The notes under the pieces: generated by a model
The model's database searches: none
Told to the model about the DNA's origin: nothing
Seen by the model: the letters and a program-made list of their open reading frames with translations, nothing else
Position numbers and translations under genes: made by a program
Shown here: in pieces, positions 1-8,586 of the stretch
How positions within the stretch are numbered: the first letter of the stretch is position 1
How the letters are laid out: the number at the start of each line of letters is the position of its first letter
NCBI GenBank assembly: GCA_963811365.1
Contig: CAWEQW010000008.1
Location: 186,001 to 250,000, forward strand
Length of the DNA: 64,000 nucleotides
Origin: CAWEQW01 sp963811365
GTDB lineage: Bacteria; Actinomycetota; Actinomycetes; Propionibacteriales; Nocardioidaceae
Reading direction: 5' to 3'

Positions 1-217
1 TGATGCCCGGCGTCGTGAAGTACTCCGCCTTGGCCACGAACGTGACGCGGCGCGGGAGCGTGAGCGGCATGAAGAGCCAGTCGGCGTAGGACAGGTGGTT
101 GCTGGCCAGGATGGCGGCGCCCTCGTCGGGAACGTGCTCGGCGCCCTCGACCTGGGGCCGGAAGAACAGCTTGAGGAAGGGGCCGACGAAGATCCACTTG
201 AGCAGCCAGTAGAACAT
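1..217 (-). CDS. 1-acyl-sn-glycerol-3-phosphate acyltransferase, N-terminal part
   Basis: Runs off the left edge, so only about the first 72 residues are present. The start is the ATG at 217. The N-terminus is hydrophobic (MFYWLLKWIF), followed by NHLSYADW, the HX4D catalytic motif of PlsC-type acyltransferases that acylate lysophosphatidic acid at the membrane. Position next to the ArsA/SRPBCC/fadD15 block matches the Rv2182c region of M. tuberculosis (recalled synteny), which supports the family call. Substrate specificity cannot be read from this fragment. Confidence 0.85.
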   Translation of the reverse strand, partial: MFYWLLKWIFVGPFLKLFFRPQVEGAEHVPDEGAAILASNHLSYADWLFMPLTLPRRVTFVAKAEYFTTPGI

Positions 218-338
218 CCGCTTCTCCCTCCGTCGGCGAAACCCTGGCCTGGGCCTGGGCCGCGTGCGACGATGCAGCCAGGCACCCGCCGGCTGTCCTG
301 CGAATCCTCGCACACCCGTAGCATCCACAGGAGTACCC

Positions 339-1109
339 GTGGCCATCGCTTCGCACGCCGAGCCGTACCACGCCGAGGCCACGCCCTCGGAGACGGACGG
401 CCAGCGGGTGGGCGTCCTGCTCGTCCACGGGTTCACCGGCTCGCCGAGGTCGATGCGGCCGTGGGGCGAGTACCTGGCCGACCAGGGCTTCGGCGTGGCG
501 ATCCCCCGGCTGCCCGGGCACGGCACCACCTGGCAGGAGCTGAGCCGCACGACGTGGGAGGACTGGTACGGCGAGGCCGACCGGGCCTTCGAGAAGCTGC
601 GCGCCAACTGCGACCAGGTCGTCGTGGGCGGGCTGTCGATGGGCGGCGCGATCGACCTTCGGCTGGCCGAGGTGCGCGGCTCGGAGGTGGCCGGTCTGGT
701 CCTGGTGAACCCCGGGCTGACCCACCCGAGCCCGCTCCAGCACGCCCGTCACGTCGTCAAGCACCTGGTCCCCTCGGTGGGCGCGATCAAGAACGACATC
801 AAGAAGCCGGGCCAGGACGAGGGTGCCTACGACCGGACGCCGACACGCGCCGCGGCCTCGATGTTCGACGCCTGGAAGGTCGTCATCGCGGACCTTCCCA
901 GGGTGACCCAGCCACTGCTGATGTTCCGTTCGTCGGTCGACCACGTGGTGCCGCCGTCCTCGGGCCGGCACGTCATGGGATCGGTCTCCTCGCGGGACCT
1001 GACCGAGCGGATTCTCGACAACAGCTACCACGTGGCTACGCTCGACAACGACGCACCGATGATCTTCTCCGAGTCGGCGCAGTTCGTGCGACGAGTGACA
1101 GGACCATGA
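339..1109 (+). CDS. alpha/beta hydrolase (carboxylesterase / monoacylglycerol lipase-like)
   Basis: A 256-residue alpha/beta hydrolase fold protein. The GTG at 339 is chosen over the earlier ATG at 264 because AGGAG lies just upstream and the family N-terminus begins here. LLVHGFTGSP gives the oxyanion-loop HG motif, GLSMGG the nucleophile elbow with Ser near residue 100, SVDHVV a likely acid residue and SYHVATLD the catalytic His. The family hydrolyses short acyl esters or monoglycerides; the actual substrate is unknown. The stop overlaps the next start in an ATGA, so the two genes are translationally coupled. Confidence 0.85.
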   Translation: MAIASHAEPYHAEATPSETDGQRVGVLLVHGFTGSPRSMRPWGEYLADQGFGVAIPRLPGHGTTWQELSRTTWEDWYGEADRAFEKLRANCDQVVVGGLSMGGAIDLRLAEVRGSEVAGLVLVNPGLTHPSPLQHARHVVKHLVPSVGAIKNDIKKPGQDEGAYDRTPTRAAASMFDAWKVVIADLPRVTQPLLMFRSSVDHVVPPSSGRHVMGSVSSRDLTERILDNSYHVATLDNDAPMIFSESAQFVRRVTGP

Positions 1110-1576
1110 CCGAGGACCACAAGCACCCCGACGACGAGCCGGTCGGCCCCGACGCCGCCCGGAAGCTCGACGAGGACGCCGCCTGGCAGGCCATCGTCGA
1201 GCACTACGGCGAGCGGCCCGTCATCGAGCCCGACCAGGAGCCCACCGACGAGCCGGAGCCTGCGCAGTTCCCGGCGTTCGAGCGCCGGTGGGAGGAGCCG
1301 CTCGAGTCCGACGCCTCGTGGGCCGACGAGGGCCACTTCGTGCCGCCGGTGCCGCCACCGCTTCCCCAGGTCGACCCGCCTCGCCGGCTCGCGTGGGCGG
1401 GGCTGTTCGGCGCCCCGGTCGTGATGATCATCGGCTACGTGCTCGGTGTCACCTACCCCACCTGGCTGCTGGGGATCGTGGTCGCAGGCTTCTTCGGAGG
1501 CTTCGGCTACCTGGTGGCCACGATGCCGCGCGACCGGCCCGACGACTGGTCCGGCGACGACGGCGCCGTCGTGTAA
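1106..1576 (+). CDS. membrane protein of unknown function with acidic N-terminal tail
   Basis: A 156-residue protein. The first ~95 residues are acidic and proline-rich (many Asp, Glu, Pro) and look disordered. They are followed by two closely spaced hydrophobic segments (around AGLFGAPVVMIIGYVLG and WLLGIVVAGFFGGFGYLVA) and a short charged tail, so the protein probably sits in the membrane with its tail in the cytoplasm. It starts at an ATGA overlap with the hydrolase gene. No catalytic motif is visible and no function is assigned. Similar small two-helix proteins occur near this locus in other actinobacteria. Confidence 0.75.
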   Translation: MTEDHKHPDDEPVGPDAARKLDEDAAWQAIVEHYGERPVIEPDQEPTDEPEPAQFPAFERRWEEPLESDASWADEGHFVPPVPPPLPQVDPPRRLAWAGLFGAPVVMIIGYVLGVTYPTWLLGIVVAGFFGGFGYLVATMPRDRPDDWSGDDGAVV

Positions 1577-1618
1577 GGATGCGCTGCAGATCCTCCCGCG
1601 GGACGTGAAGGAGCGCGC

Positions 1619-2863
1619 GTGCACACCAGCGAGACAGTCGAGATCACCGGCCATCTCATGGACACCGGCATCCTCTCGCGGGTGCTCGACGACATCCGTG
1701 AGTACGACGGCGACTACGTCATCGACCGGTTCGACGTGGGCCACGACGCGCACGACCTGTCCCACGCCGTGATCACCGTCTCCGCCGAGGACGACGACGC
1801 GCTCCAGCGACTGCTGATGCGGCTGCAGACCCGCGGCGTGAACCAGGTCCACCCGGGCGAGGCCGAGACCGAGACCGTCGAGGTCGACGGGGTGCTCCCG
1901 GACGGGTTCTACTCCACGACCAACCTGGAGACCCGGGTCCGGCTCTCCGGCGGTCGCTGGGTGACCGTCGAGAACCCGGAGATGGACTGCGGCCTGGTGG
2001 TCGACGACTCCGGCGGCACGGTCCGGGTGTACACGCTCCCGATGGCCGACGTGAAGCGCGGCATGAAGGTGGTCTGCGGCGCCTCCGGCATCAAGGTCAC
2101 GGTCCCGCTCAACGAGAAGGTCGAGGGCGGCTTCGGCTTCATGGAGAGCGACGTCTCCAGCGAGAAGCCGCAGGCCGTCCTGGTGCGCCAGGTGGCCGAG
2201 GGCATGCGAGAGGCCAAGGCCGAGGGCAAGAAGGTGCTCTGGGTCGGCGGTCCCGGCGTGGTGCACACCGGCGCGGCCCCCGCGATGGTGGCGCTCGTGC
2301 ACGCCGGCTTCGTCGACGTGCTGTTCGCCGGCAACGCCCTGGCGACCCACGACATCGAGGCGGCGCTGTACGGCACCTCGCTGGGCGTGGACCTGGTCCA
2401 GGGCCGGGGCGTCGAGCACGGCCACGAGCACCACATCCGGGCGCTCAACACGATCCGCAAGGCGGGCTCCATCAGGCACGCCGTGGACCAGGGGGTGCTC
2501 ACCGGCGGGATCATGCATGCCCTGGTCACCCAGCAGAAGGAGTACGTCCTGGTCGGCTCGGTCCGCGACGACGGACCGCTGCCCGACGTGCACACCGACG
2601 TGATCGAGGGCCAGCGCGCGATGCGGGCCAAGCTGACCGACGTCGGCTTCTGCCTGATGGTCGCCACCATGCTGCACTCCGTGGCGACCGGGAACATCCT
2701 GCCGGCGTCCGTGCCGCTGGTGTGCGTCGACATCAACCCCGCCACGGTGACCAAGCTCGCCGACCGCGGCTCCTCCCAGGCCCGCGGCATCGTCACCGAC
2801 GTCGGCCTGTTCATCGAGCAGCTCGCCGTCGAGCTGGTGCCGGGCTACCGCGACCTCCGCTGA
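1619..2863 (+). CDS. TIGR00300 family protein (LOR/SDH-like, ornithine cyclodeaminase-type)
   Basis: A 414-residue protein starting at GTG 1619 with GAAGGA upstream. The N-terminal ~100 residues match the LOR/SDH bifunctional-enzyme conserved domain (ETVEITGHLMDTGIL). The C-terminal part carries GGPGVVHTGAAPAMV and a nucleotide-binding-like region ending in NPATVTKLADRGS. Proteins of this family include archaeal ornithine cyclodeaminase and the C-terminal part of cyanobacterial arginine-catabolic AgrE/ArgZ proteins, so ornithine-to-proline conversion is a reasonable guess, not proven here. It is monocistronic in appearance and converges on the next gene. Confidence 0.8.
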   Translation: MHTSETVEITGHLMDTGILSRVLDDIREYDGDYVIDRFDVGHDAHDLSHAVITVSAEDDDALQRLLMRLQTRGVNQVHPGEAETETVEVDGVLPDGFYSTTNLETRVRLSGGRWVTVENPEMDCGLVVDDSGGTVRVYTLPMADVKRGMKVVCGASGIKVTVPLNEKVEGGFGFMESDVSSEKPQAVLVRQVAEGMREAKAEGKKVLWVGGPGVVHTGAAPAMVALVHAGFVDVLFAGNALATHDIEAALYGTSLGVDLVQGRGVEHGHEHHIRALNTIRKAGSIRHAVDQGVLTGGIMHALVTQQKEYVLVGSVRDDGPLPDVHTDVIEGQRAMRAKLTDVGFCLMVATMLHSVATGNILPASVPLVCVDINPATVTKLADRGSSQARGIVTDVGLFIEQLAVELVPGYRDLR

Positions 2864-2875
2864 GCCGACCGGCGC

Positions 2876-3550
2876 TCACACCACGACGGTGGCCGCGACC
2901 GGCCGGTGGTCGCTGGCCCGGGCGAGCAGCCGCTCCGGCACGCCGGGGTCGCCGTGCCCGGCGACGGACCCCCCGCGCACCAGCAGTGCGTCGATGCGGC
3001 GCTCGGGCGCGCGCGAGGGGAAGGTGAGCCAGTCGCCGCTCCCGTGGTCGGCGTACCCCTCCTGACGGAGCCGGCGCCAGCAGGCACCCTGCGGCCCCTC
3101 GTTGAGGTCGCCCGCGACCACGACCGGGCCGTCCAGCCGGTCGGCCACCGCGAGCACGCGCTCCACCTCGGCGCGCCTGCGCCGACCGTCGAGGCTCAGG
3201 TGGCAGCCGACCACGCCGACCGGCGCGCCGCCGACGACGAGCTGGGCCGAGACGATCCCGCGGCGCGGCTGGAAGTGCGGCTGCGGCAGCACCTCGGCGG
3301 CCGACCAGCGGACCGTCACCGCCCCGGACACGACCAGCATGTTGGAGCCGGCGTCGCGCCCGCCCCCGACGTACCGCAGTCCGCAGGCTCGCGCCAGCCT
3401 CCGGCAGCGGGACCGCCAGCCGAGCGGGGCCTTCGGCGACTCGTTGACGACCAGGACGTCCGGCGCGGCCCGACGGACCACGTCGGCAAGGACCGGCCCG
3501 CTACGCCCGCCCCGGAAGATGTTGTAGGTCATGAAGCGCAGCGGCGTCAT
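2876..3550 (-). CDS. endonuclease/exonuclease/phosphatase family protein
   Basis: A 224-residue EEP-fold hydrolase. Visible family motifs are MTYNIFRGG at the start, VVNES (metal-binding Glu equivalent), GCHLSL, VVAGDLNEGP and the C-terminal SDHRPV with the catalytic His-Asp. The size suits a single-domain metal-dependent phosphodiesterase or sphingomyelinase-like enzyme; the substrate is unknown. The ATG at 3550 has AGGA at good spacing. It overlaps the 3' end of the ROK kinase gene by about 50 bases and probably belongs to the same transcript. Confidence 0.85.
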   Translation of the reverse strand: MTPLRFMTYNIFRGGRSGPVLADVVRRAAPDVLVVNESPKAPLGWRSRCRRLARACGLRYVGGGRDAGSNMLVVSGAVTVRWSAAEVLPQPHFQPRRGIVSAQLVVGGAPVGVVGCHLSLDGRRRRAEVERVLAVADRLDGPVVVAGDLNEGPQGACWRRLRQEGYADHGSGDWLTFPSRAPERRIDALLVRGGSVAGHGDPGVPERLLARASDHRPVAATVVV

Positions 3551-4583
3551 GGCCGAGATCCTGCCACGCGAGGTCGGCGGCCCCGATGAAGCCGGCGTCG
3601 GTCCCGAGCTGGGCGCGGACCACCGGCGGCTCCGGGCGGAAGCCGCGCCCGGTCAGCTTGTGGGAGAGCGCCTCGCGGGCCGGGTCCAGGAGCAGCTCGT
3701 CGGCGTCGGACACCCCGCCGCCGATGACGATCAGCTCGGGGTCGAAGGCCGCGCAGAGCCCGGCCAGCCCGGTGCCGAGCCAGCGTCCCACCTCCGCGAA
3801 GATCTCGATCGCCAGCCGGTCCCCGGCGCGGGCCGCCTCGGTGACGACAGGGCCGGTGAGCTTGTCGGCGTCGTCGTCGACGAGCTCGCGCAGCTGGTTG
3901 GCCGCCGGTGACCGGGCCTCGACGAGCTCGCGGGCCTCGCGCACCAGCGCGTTGCCGCTGGAGTACTGCTCCCAGCAGCCCCGGTTGCCGCACTCGCAGC
4001 GCCGCCCCTCGGGGACCACCTGCATGTGGCCGAACTCCCCCGCCAGCCCGTTGCCGCCCCGGAACACCCGGCCGTCGAAGACCAGGGCACCGCCGATGCC
4101 CGTGCCGAGCGTGACGCAGACGATCTGCCGGTGGCCGCGGGCGGCACCGAACCGGACCTCGGCCCAGGCGGTGGTGTTGGCGTCGTTGTCCACGAGCACC
4201 GGGATGCCGAGCCGCTCCTCGAGGCGGTCCTTGAGCGGCTCGTTGCGCCAGGACAGGTGCGGGGCGAACAGCACCCGGGCCCCGGCCGCGTCCACGAAGC
4301 CGGCCGCGCCGATGCCGACGGCGGCGAGGTTCGAGGTCTCGCTCAGTGTGCCGATGGCCTCGACGATCGTGTCCTCGACGACCTCGGGCTTCTTGCTGCG
4401 GTGCGGGGTCTGCAGGCGGACCCGCTCGACCACCACCCCGGCGCCGTCGACCACCCCCGCGAGCACCTTGGTGCCGCCGATGTCGACGCCGACGGCAGAG
4501 TTCGCACCAGTGTCACCGGGCAACGGGCACCCCGCCGTCGCGTCGACCTGCGGCTGCCGCTCCGGCAGTGCTGACCCGGTCAC
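3501..4583 (-). CDS. ROK family sugar kinase (glucokinase), copy 1
   Basis: Phosphorylates glucose or a related hexose with ATP in the cytoplasm if it is a true glucokinase. VGVDIGGTK is the phosphate-binding motif, VLVDNDANTTAWAE carries the catalytic Asp, LGTGIGGALV the second phosphate loop, and CECGNRGCWEQ the ROK zinc motif. The GTG at 4583 gives 360 residues but overlaps the upstream gene by about 70 bases; a TTG at 4520 would leave only an 8-base overlap and remove a poorly conserved leader, and may be the true start. A second ROK gene at 8587-9531 is clearly paralogous. Confidence 0.87.
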   Translation of the reverse strand: MTGSALPERQPQVDATAGCPLPGDTGANSAVGVDIGGTKVLAGVVDGAGVVVERVRLQTPHRSKKPEVVEDTIVEAIGTLSETSNLAAVGIGAAGFVDAAGARVLFAPHLSWRNEPLKDRLEERLGIPVLVDNDANTTAWAEVRFGAARGHRQIVCVTLGTGIGGALVFDGRVFRGGNGLAGEFGHMQVVPEGRRCECGNRGCWEQYSSGNALVREARELVEARSPAANQLRELVDDDADKLTGPVVTEAARAGDRLAIEIFAEVGRWLGTGLAGLCAAFDPELIVIGGGVSDADELLLDPAREALSHKLTGRGFRPEPPVVRAQLGTDAGFIGAADLAWQDLGHDAAALHDLQHLPGRA

Positions 4584-6036
4584 CGACCGCCGCGCCCCAC
4601 ATCATCAACGCGGCGCCGAACACGGCGACCACTCCGAGCAGCACAGGCGTTGGCGCGGGCCAAGCTCCCGACGCGAAGCCGGGGCTCGCGGCGCGCTCCC
4701 GGGCCAGCACGCGGAGCGGGCCGGGCACCTGGATGAGGACGTTGAGCACCACGACACCTGTCAGGAGCAGGCGCCTGGGCCCCGCTCTGGCCACCAGACG
4801 GTCGAGAACGGACCCGGCGACTACGAGCAGGGCGAGGGTGAACGGCAGGCCGTACCTCCCCTGCCAGGCGACGTCGTGCAGCTGAGGGTACGACAGAGCG
4901 GTCAGCGCCAATGGCAACGTCAGGGCGACGAGGACGATGAGCTCCATGGCCACCCTCTCTCTCGCGTTCGCCATCCTGACCGCAGCGCCCACGACAGCGA
5001 GAAACAGCGCGAGCGCACAGGCATACACAACCACGGGCGCCAGCTGGTTTCGATAGGGGAACGCCGCCACGCTCTGCAGCAGCCACCCCAGGGTCGACTC
5101 CAGACCGTAGCCCAGAGCGTCCCAGCTGGTGTCGGACCGCGCGACGGTGGGTCCACCGGCGAGCGGTCGCACCGCAAGGATCCACCAGCCGCTGGCCAGA
5201 CCCGCGACGATGACCGCGGCCACGCCGGAGAGCACGTCTCGGCGGCGGAGCAGACCGCGCAGCAGCCGGCCTCGGTCCTCGGCGAGGATCAGCCCCACCA
5301 GGACGATGAGGACGAACCACAGCGGACCGAGCGAGCGCAGCGTCACCAGCAGCACCGCGGCGATGGACGCACCGGTGACCACGGCGGCGGGCACGTGCTC
5401 ACGGTGCCTGACGACCCCGATCACCGCCGCGGCAAGCGCCAGGCCGCTGATCAGCTCGAGACCGTTCGGTGCCGCCACCGCTGTGCTGTACATCACCACC
5501 GGCGGGCACGCGACCGCCAGCGCAACGAACGGCCAGCGAGAGCGGGCCCAGCTCCTGGTGAGCGTCAGCACGAGCGCGAACATCGCCGCGCACAGCGCGG
5601 CGGCAGCGACCCGCATCGCGTAGAGGGCCGCCGTGCCGTGGAAGGGCTTGGCAACCGTGCCGACCACGGCGTAGAACGCCGGGTTGTAGCGGCCGGCGCC
5701 GCTGCTGACCGTGACCAGGCTGGGACCGACCACCGCGACCGGGGAGCAGTCCTGGGACGTCGTGTAGGTCAGTCGCCGGCACTCGGCGTGGGCGGCAGAC
5801 ACGAGGTCCGCGGGCACCGTCACGAACGCCCCTCGCTCGGAGGCGCCGGCGAGCGGGAACCACTGGCCCCGCGCAACCGCGGCTGCGCGGTAGGCGTGGT
5901 CGAACTCGTCGGAAGCTCGGAACGGTGGCACCGCGAGCACCCAGACCACCTGAAGCAGCACGAAGCCCAGCATCAGGAGCAGCGGGAAGCCTGGGCGCCG
6001 ATGCTCAGGTGTGGTGGAGGTGTCGAGCTCGTTCAT
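4513..6036 (-). CDS. DUF2142 family polytopic membrane protein
   Basis: A 507-residue protein with about ten to twelve hydrophobic segments. VPPFRASDEFDHAYRA near residue 40, VAAPNGLELISG and WQGRYGLPF are signatures of the DUF2142 family, GT-C-like membrane proteins found with cell-surface glycan genes. They probably act on polyprenyl-linked sugars, but the reaction is not established. A second intact homologue (34401-35921) and a broken one (35991-37061) lie in this window. This copy, together with tadE/tadG, separates the two ROK kinase genes. Confidence 0.85.
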   Translation of the reverse strand: MNELDTSTTPEHRRPGFPLLLMLGFVLLQVVWVLAVPPFRASDEFDHAYRAAAVARGQWFPLAGASERGAFVTVPADLVSAAHAECRRLTYTTSQDCSPVAVVGPSLVTVSSGAGRYNPAFYAVVGTVAKPFHGTAALYAMRVAAAALCAAMFALVLTLTRSWARSRWPFVALAVACPPVVMYSTAVAAPNGLELISGLALAAAVIGVVRHREHVPAAVVTGASIAAVLLVTLRSLGPLWFVLIVLVGLILAEDRGRLLRGLLRRRDVLSGVAAVIVAGLASGWWILAVRPLAGGPTVARSDTSWDALGYGLESTLGWLLQSVAAFPYRNQLAPVVVYACALALFLAVVGAAVRMANARERVAMELIVLVALTLPLALTALSYPQLHDVAWQGRYGLPFTLALLVVAGSVLDRLVARAGPRRLLLTGVVVLNVLIQVPGPLRVLARERAASPGFASGAWPAPTPVLLGVVAVFGAALMMWGAAVGDRVSTAGAAAAGRRDGGVPVAR

Positions 6037-6230
6037 CTGCTTCCCGACTCGTGTGCCACTGCCGGCGTCGCGGCGCCTCGGACCGTTGGGACGATGCTAA
6101 CCCGGCGTACGGCACAGACGCGGCGAAACGGTCAGCGGGATGCCCGTTCTGCCCCGACCCCGCATTCGAGCCATCATTACCACAGGTCGGACTATCCGTA
6201 TGGGTTATTCGTGGCGATTCTTCCCCATTA

Positions 6231-6246
6231 AGGGCTAATCGGCCCT
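6231..6246. promoter_or_regulatory. inverted repeat upstream of tadE (candidate operator)
   Basis: AGGGC-TAATCG-GCCCT, a perfect 5-base inverted repeat with a 6-base spacer, ends 35 bases before the tadE ATG. Its half-sites resemble those of AGGGTC-N6-GACCCT before both flp genes and GACCCT-N6-AGGGCC before cpaB. A shared regulator, perhaps the LuxR-type protein at 23483, is an inference; an RNA hairpin in the leader is the alternative. Confidence 0.4.
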
Positions 6247-6281
6247 ACCTTGGACTCGGAGTCGGTCAACGAGGGGGCATC

Positions 6282-6773
6282 ATGACTGTTCGCCGGACGT
6301 CTCGGGCCCGGCGCGCCCGCCGACCCCGCACTGGTCAGGAGGCCGGAGCGGCGGCGGTGGAGTTCGCACTGATCCTGTTGCCTTTCCTGACGATGCTCTT
6401 CGGAATGATCCAGTACGGTCTCTACTTCTACTCAGCGCAGACCGGCTCCGCGACCGCGAACGAGGCCGTACGCCAGCTGTCCGTCGGCAACTGCCAGGAC
6501 TCCGCGGATCTCAAGGCCTTCGTGACCGGCCGGCTCGGCGGCGCGGCAACCGGTGCCCCAACGATCGCTACGACCTACCTCGACCCGGGCAACACGATAC
6601 CGGCGAGCCCGGCGGCGCAGAACGTGCTGATCGGCGGGACGGTGAAGCTGGACTTGAGCTTCCCGACCCTCAACATGCACTTTCCGTTCGTGCCGTTCCT
6701 CAGCGACTCGGCCGTGAGCCGTGTGGTGACTGCTCGAGTCGAGGACACCAACGACGAGGGATGTGGAGCATGA
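6282..6773 (+). CDS. TadE-like minor pilin
   Basis: A 163-residue protein starting at ATG 6282 with GAGGGGG upstream. An Arg-rich leader (residues 1-20) is followed by EAGAAAVEFALILLPFLTMLFG, a type IV prepilin-like cleavage region with the Glu and hydrophobic helix typical of TadE pseudopilins; the rest is a small extracellular domain. TadE proteins are processed by the Tad prepilin peptidase and help assemble Flp pili. It overlaps the start of the TadG-like gene. The rest of the tad machinery lies about 7 kb downstream, so this pair is separated from it. Confidence 0.85.
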   Translation: MTVRRTSRARRARRPRTGQEAGAAAVEFALILLPFLTMLFGMIQYGLYFYSAQTGSATANEAVRQLSVGNCQDSADLKAFVTGRLGGAATGAPTIATTYLDPGNTIPASPAAQNVLIGGTVKLDLSFPTLNMHFPFVPFLSDSAVSRVVTARVEDTNDEGCGA

Positions 6774-8563
6774 GAAGGGGCCTGCGCAACAAGGAGTCCG
6801 GCGCCGTCGCTCTGGTCTTCGCCCTGGTGACGGTGCTGCTCTTCGCGGTCGCCGCACTCGGCGTCGACCTCGGCAATGCCTTCAACCGCAAGCGCGAGCT
6901 GCAGGGCCAGGTCGACCTGGCCGCCCTCGCGGGCGGTGCGGCCCTTCCGGTGGCCACCACGACACCCTCGGCAGGCGACGACGCGGTGAAAGCGGTGGCG
7001 GACTACTTGGTCACGAACCAGGTCGGCAACGACAACGGCGTCCCGATGCCGAGTGCGAACACCCTCGCGACATACCTGGTCGACCCAGCGAAGAAGGACA
7101 CCTGGGGTCAGGTGTACTACGGAAGCTTCGACGCAGAAGGCTCGCTGGTCCCGGACACGGACATGCTGACCGTCGTCGGTCCTCGCACCCAGGTGGACTT
7201 CGGCTTCGGTGCCGCTGTGGGCGTCTCGGACACGAAGATCCAGGCGAAAGCCACCGTCGTGATCAAGTCGCCCGGGAGCGTGGGCGCCACCCTGCCGTTC
7301 TACGCATACAATGGCTGCGACTGGGGCGAACAGATCATCAGCCAACCCACCAGCAACCCGGCTGCGCCGGGCGTGGCCCTGTCAGCCAAGAAAGACATCA
7401 CCACAAGCCTGTCGGTGACAGACTCAGAGCCCCCCTTCCCGAACGCGTCGATCACCGTCGGGGGTGTGTCCAGCGAGGCGCATCTGGACGTCGGTGACAA
7501 GACGACGACGGTCTCGGTCTCGGGCACGAATCTCGACAAGGCACTGTTCCTCGGCTTCTTCCTCGATGACGGCGACACGTACTACAAGCTTCCCAAGAGC
7601 GCCTTCGTCTCGCAGACCCCCACGAACATCACTCTCAACCTTGCCGACAGTGCGGTTGCGAACGTCATCGACGACACGAACGTGTGGTACCTGCGGGCGA
7701 GCGACAGCGTCAGTGGCACCGAGTGGACCGATGTGAGCAGTAACCAGGCCTACCTCTCTGTCGGTGACGCGACACTGTACTGCCGGGGTGGGAAGAACTC
7801 TGGGAACTTCGGCTCCCTCACGATCGCACGCGATGACTCGAACAACGGCGCATCAAACGGATGGCTGCCGCGCAACATCGCGATCGGCATCCAGGTCCCC
7901 AAGGTGACGCTCGCGGTATACGCTGCGGCGATCGACAGCGGCTCTTGCGACACGGGCGATCCCGATGCGATCTTCTCGGACACGAGCCCGAACGTAGGCA
8001 GCAACTGCCTGACCACAGACCCCGGATTCCCCCAGAACCCTGCCACCAACGGGCTCATCACAGGCGTGTCTGGCACTCCGAACCTTCCAGGCCATCTGGC
8101 CCAGGGCACACCCGGGTGCGGGAACGCGCTCGCTCGTGACGCGCTGTCCGTCTCGATCAACAACGAGGTGCTCAGCTGTTACTTCACCGACACCAGCACC
8201 AAAGTGAGCACGGTCAGCAGCCGATACTACGACGGTCTGCCGCTGATCGACGCCAGCATCTACAGCTCCCCGAGGTTCTTCTGGATCCCGGTGCTGACCA
8301 CCCAGCCGGCCAACGGCAAGAAGACCTATCCGATCGTCGACTTCCGAGCCGCGTTCATGACCGGAGAGAGTGGGGACTCGACGAAGGTCTCCAACGACTT
8401 CGTGGATGACGCCACCACCAACGGCGTGGCCGTCGCACAGCACCACATCGACTCACTCCGCGTGGTATTCATCAATCCCAAGGCGTTGCCCCCGGTCCCG
8501 GGCAACGGCCGGCCGATCGACTACACCGGGAGCGGGGCGACGGTCCTGGTGCTGTCGAACTGA
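6770..8563 (+). CDS. TadG-like pilus assembly / pseudopilin protein
   Basis: About 597 residues. ATG 6770 is preferred to 6761 because GAGGG at 6756-6760 is correctly spaced for it and it makes an ATGA overlap with tadE. The N-terminus (ESGAVALVFALVTVLLF) is the TadG transmembrane segment, followed by DLGNAFNRKRELQGQVDLAALAGGAAL, the conserved putative Flp pilus-assembly TadG region. The remaining ~480 residues form a long, Thr/Ser/Asn-rich extracellular region with an Ig/IPT-like stretch (around residues 225-330) and several cysteines. It probably sits at the cell surface and may act as a pilus-associated adhesin (inference). Confidence 0.8.
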   Translation: MRRGLRNKESGAVALVFALVTVLLFAVAALGVDLGNAFNRKRELQGQVDLAALAGGAALPVATTTPSAGDDAVKAVADYLVTNQVGNDNGVPMPSANTLATYLVDPAKKDTWGQVYYGSFDAEGSLVPDTDMLTVVGPRTQVDFGFGAAVGVSDTKIQAKATVVIKSPGSVGATLPFYAYNGCDWGEQIISQPTSNPAAPGVALSAKKDITTSLSVTDSEPPFPNASITVGGVSSEAHLDVGDKTTTVSVSGTNLDKALFLGFFLDDGDTYYKLPKSAFVSQTPTNITLNLADSAVANVIDDTNVWYLRASDSVSGTEWTDVSSNQAYLSVGDATLYCRGGKNSGNFGSLTIARDDSNNGASNGWLPRNIAIGIQVPKVTLAVYAAAIDSGSCDTGDPDAIFSDTSPNVGSNCLTTDPGFPQNPATNGLITGVSGTPNLPGHLAQGTPGCGNALARDALSVSINNEVLSCYFTDTSTKVSTVSSRYYDGLPLIDASIYSSPRFFWIPVLTTQPANGKKTYPIVDFRAAFMTGESGDSTKVSNDFVDDATTNGVAVAQHHIDSLRVVFINPKALPPVPGNGRPIDYTGSGATVLVLSN

Positions 8564-8586
8564 CGGAACTCGTCGGTGGCCAGAGA

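Noticed and set aside
3586..6231. A plus-strand open frame of 881 codons opposite the ROK and DUF2142 genes
   Set aside because: It is Ser/Arg/Pro-rich low-complexity translation antisense to two clear genes, a common artefact of high GC.
6195..6246. Similarity between the tadE upstream region and the sequence after the response regulator gene (TATGGG-TAT blocks)
   Set aside because: The match is short, inverted and interrupted, too weak to claim a shared element beyond the AGGGYC repeat.
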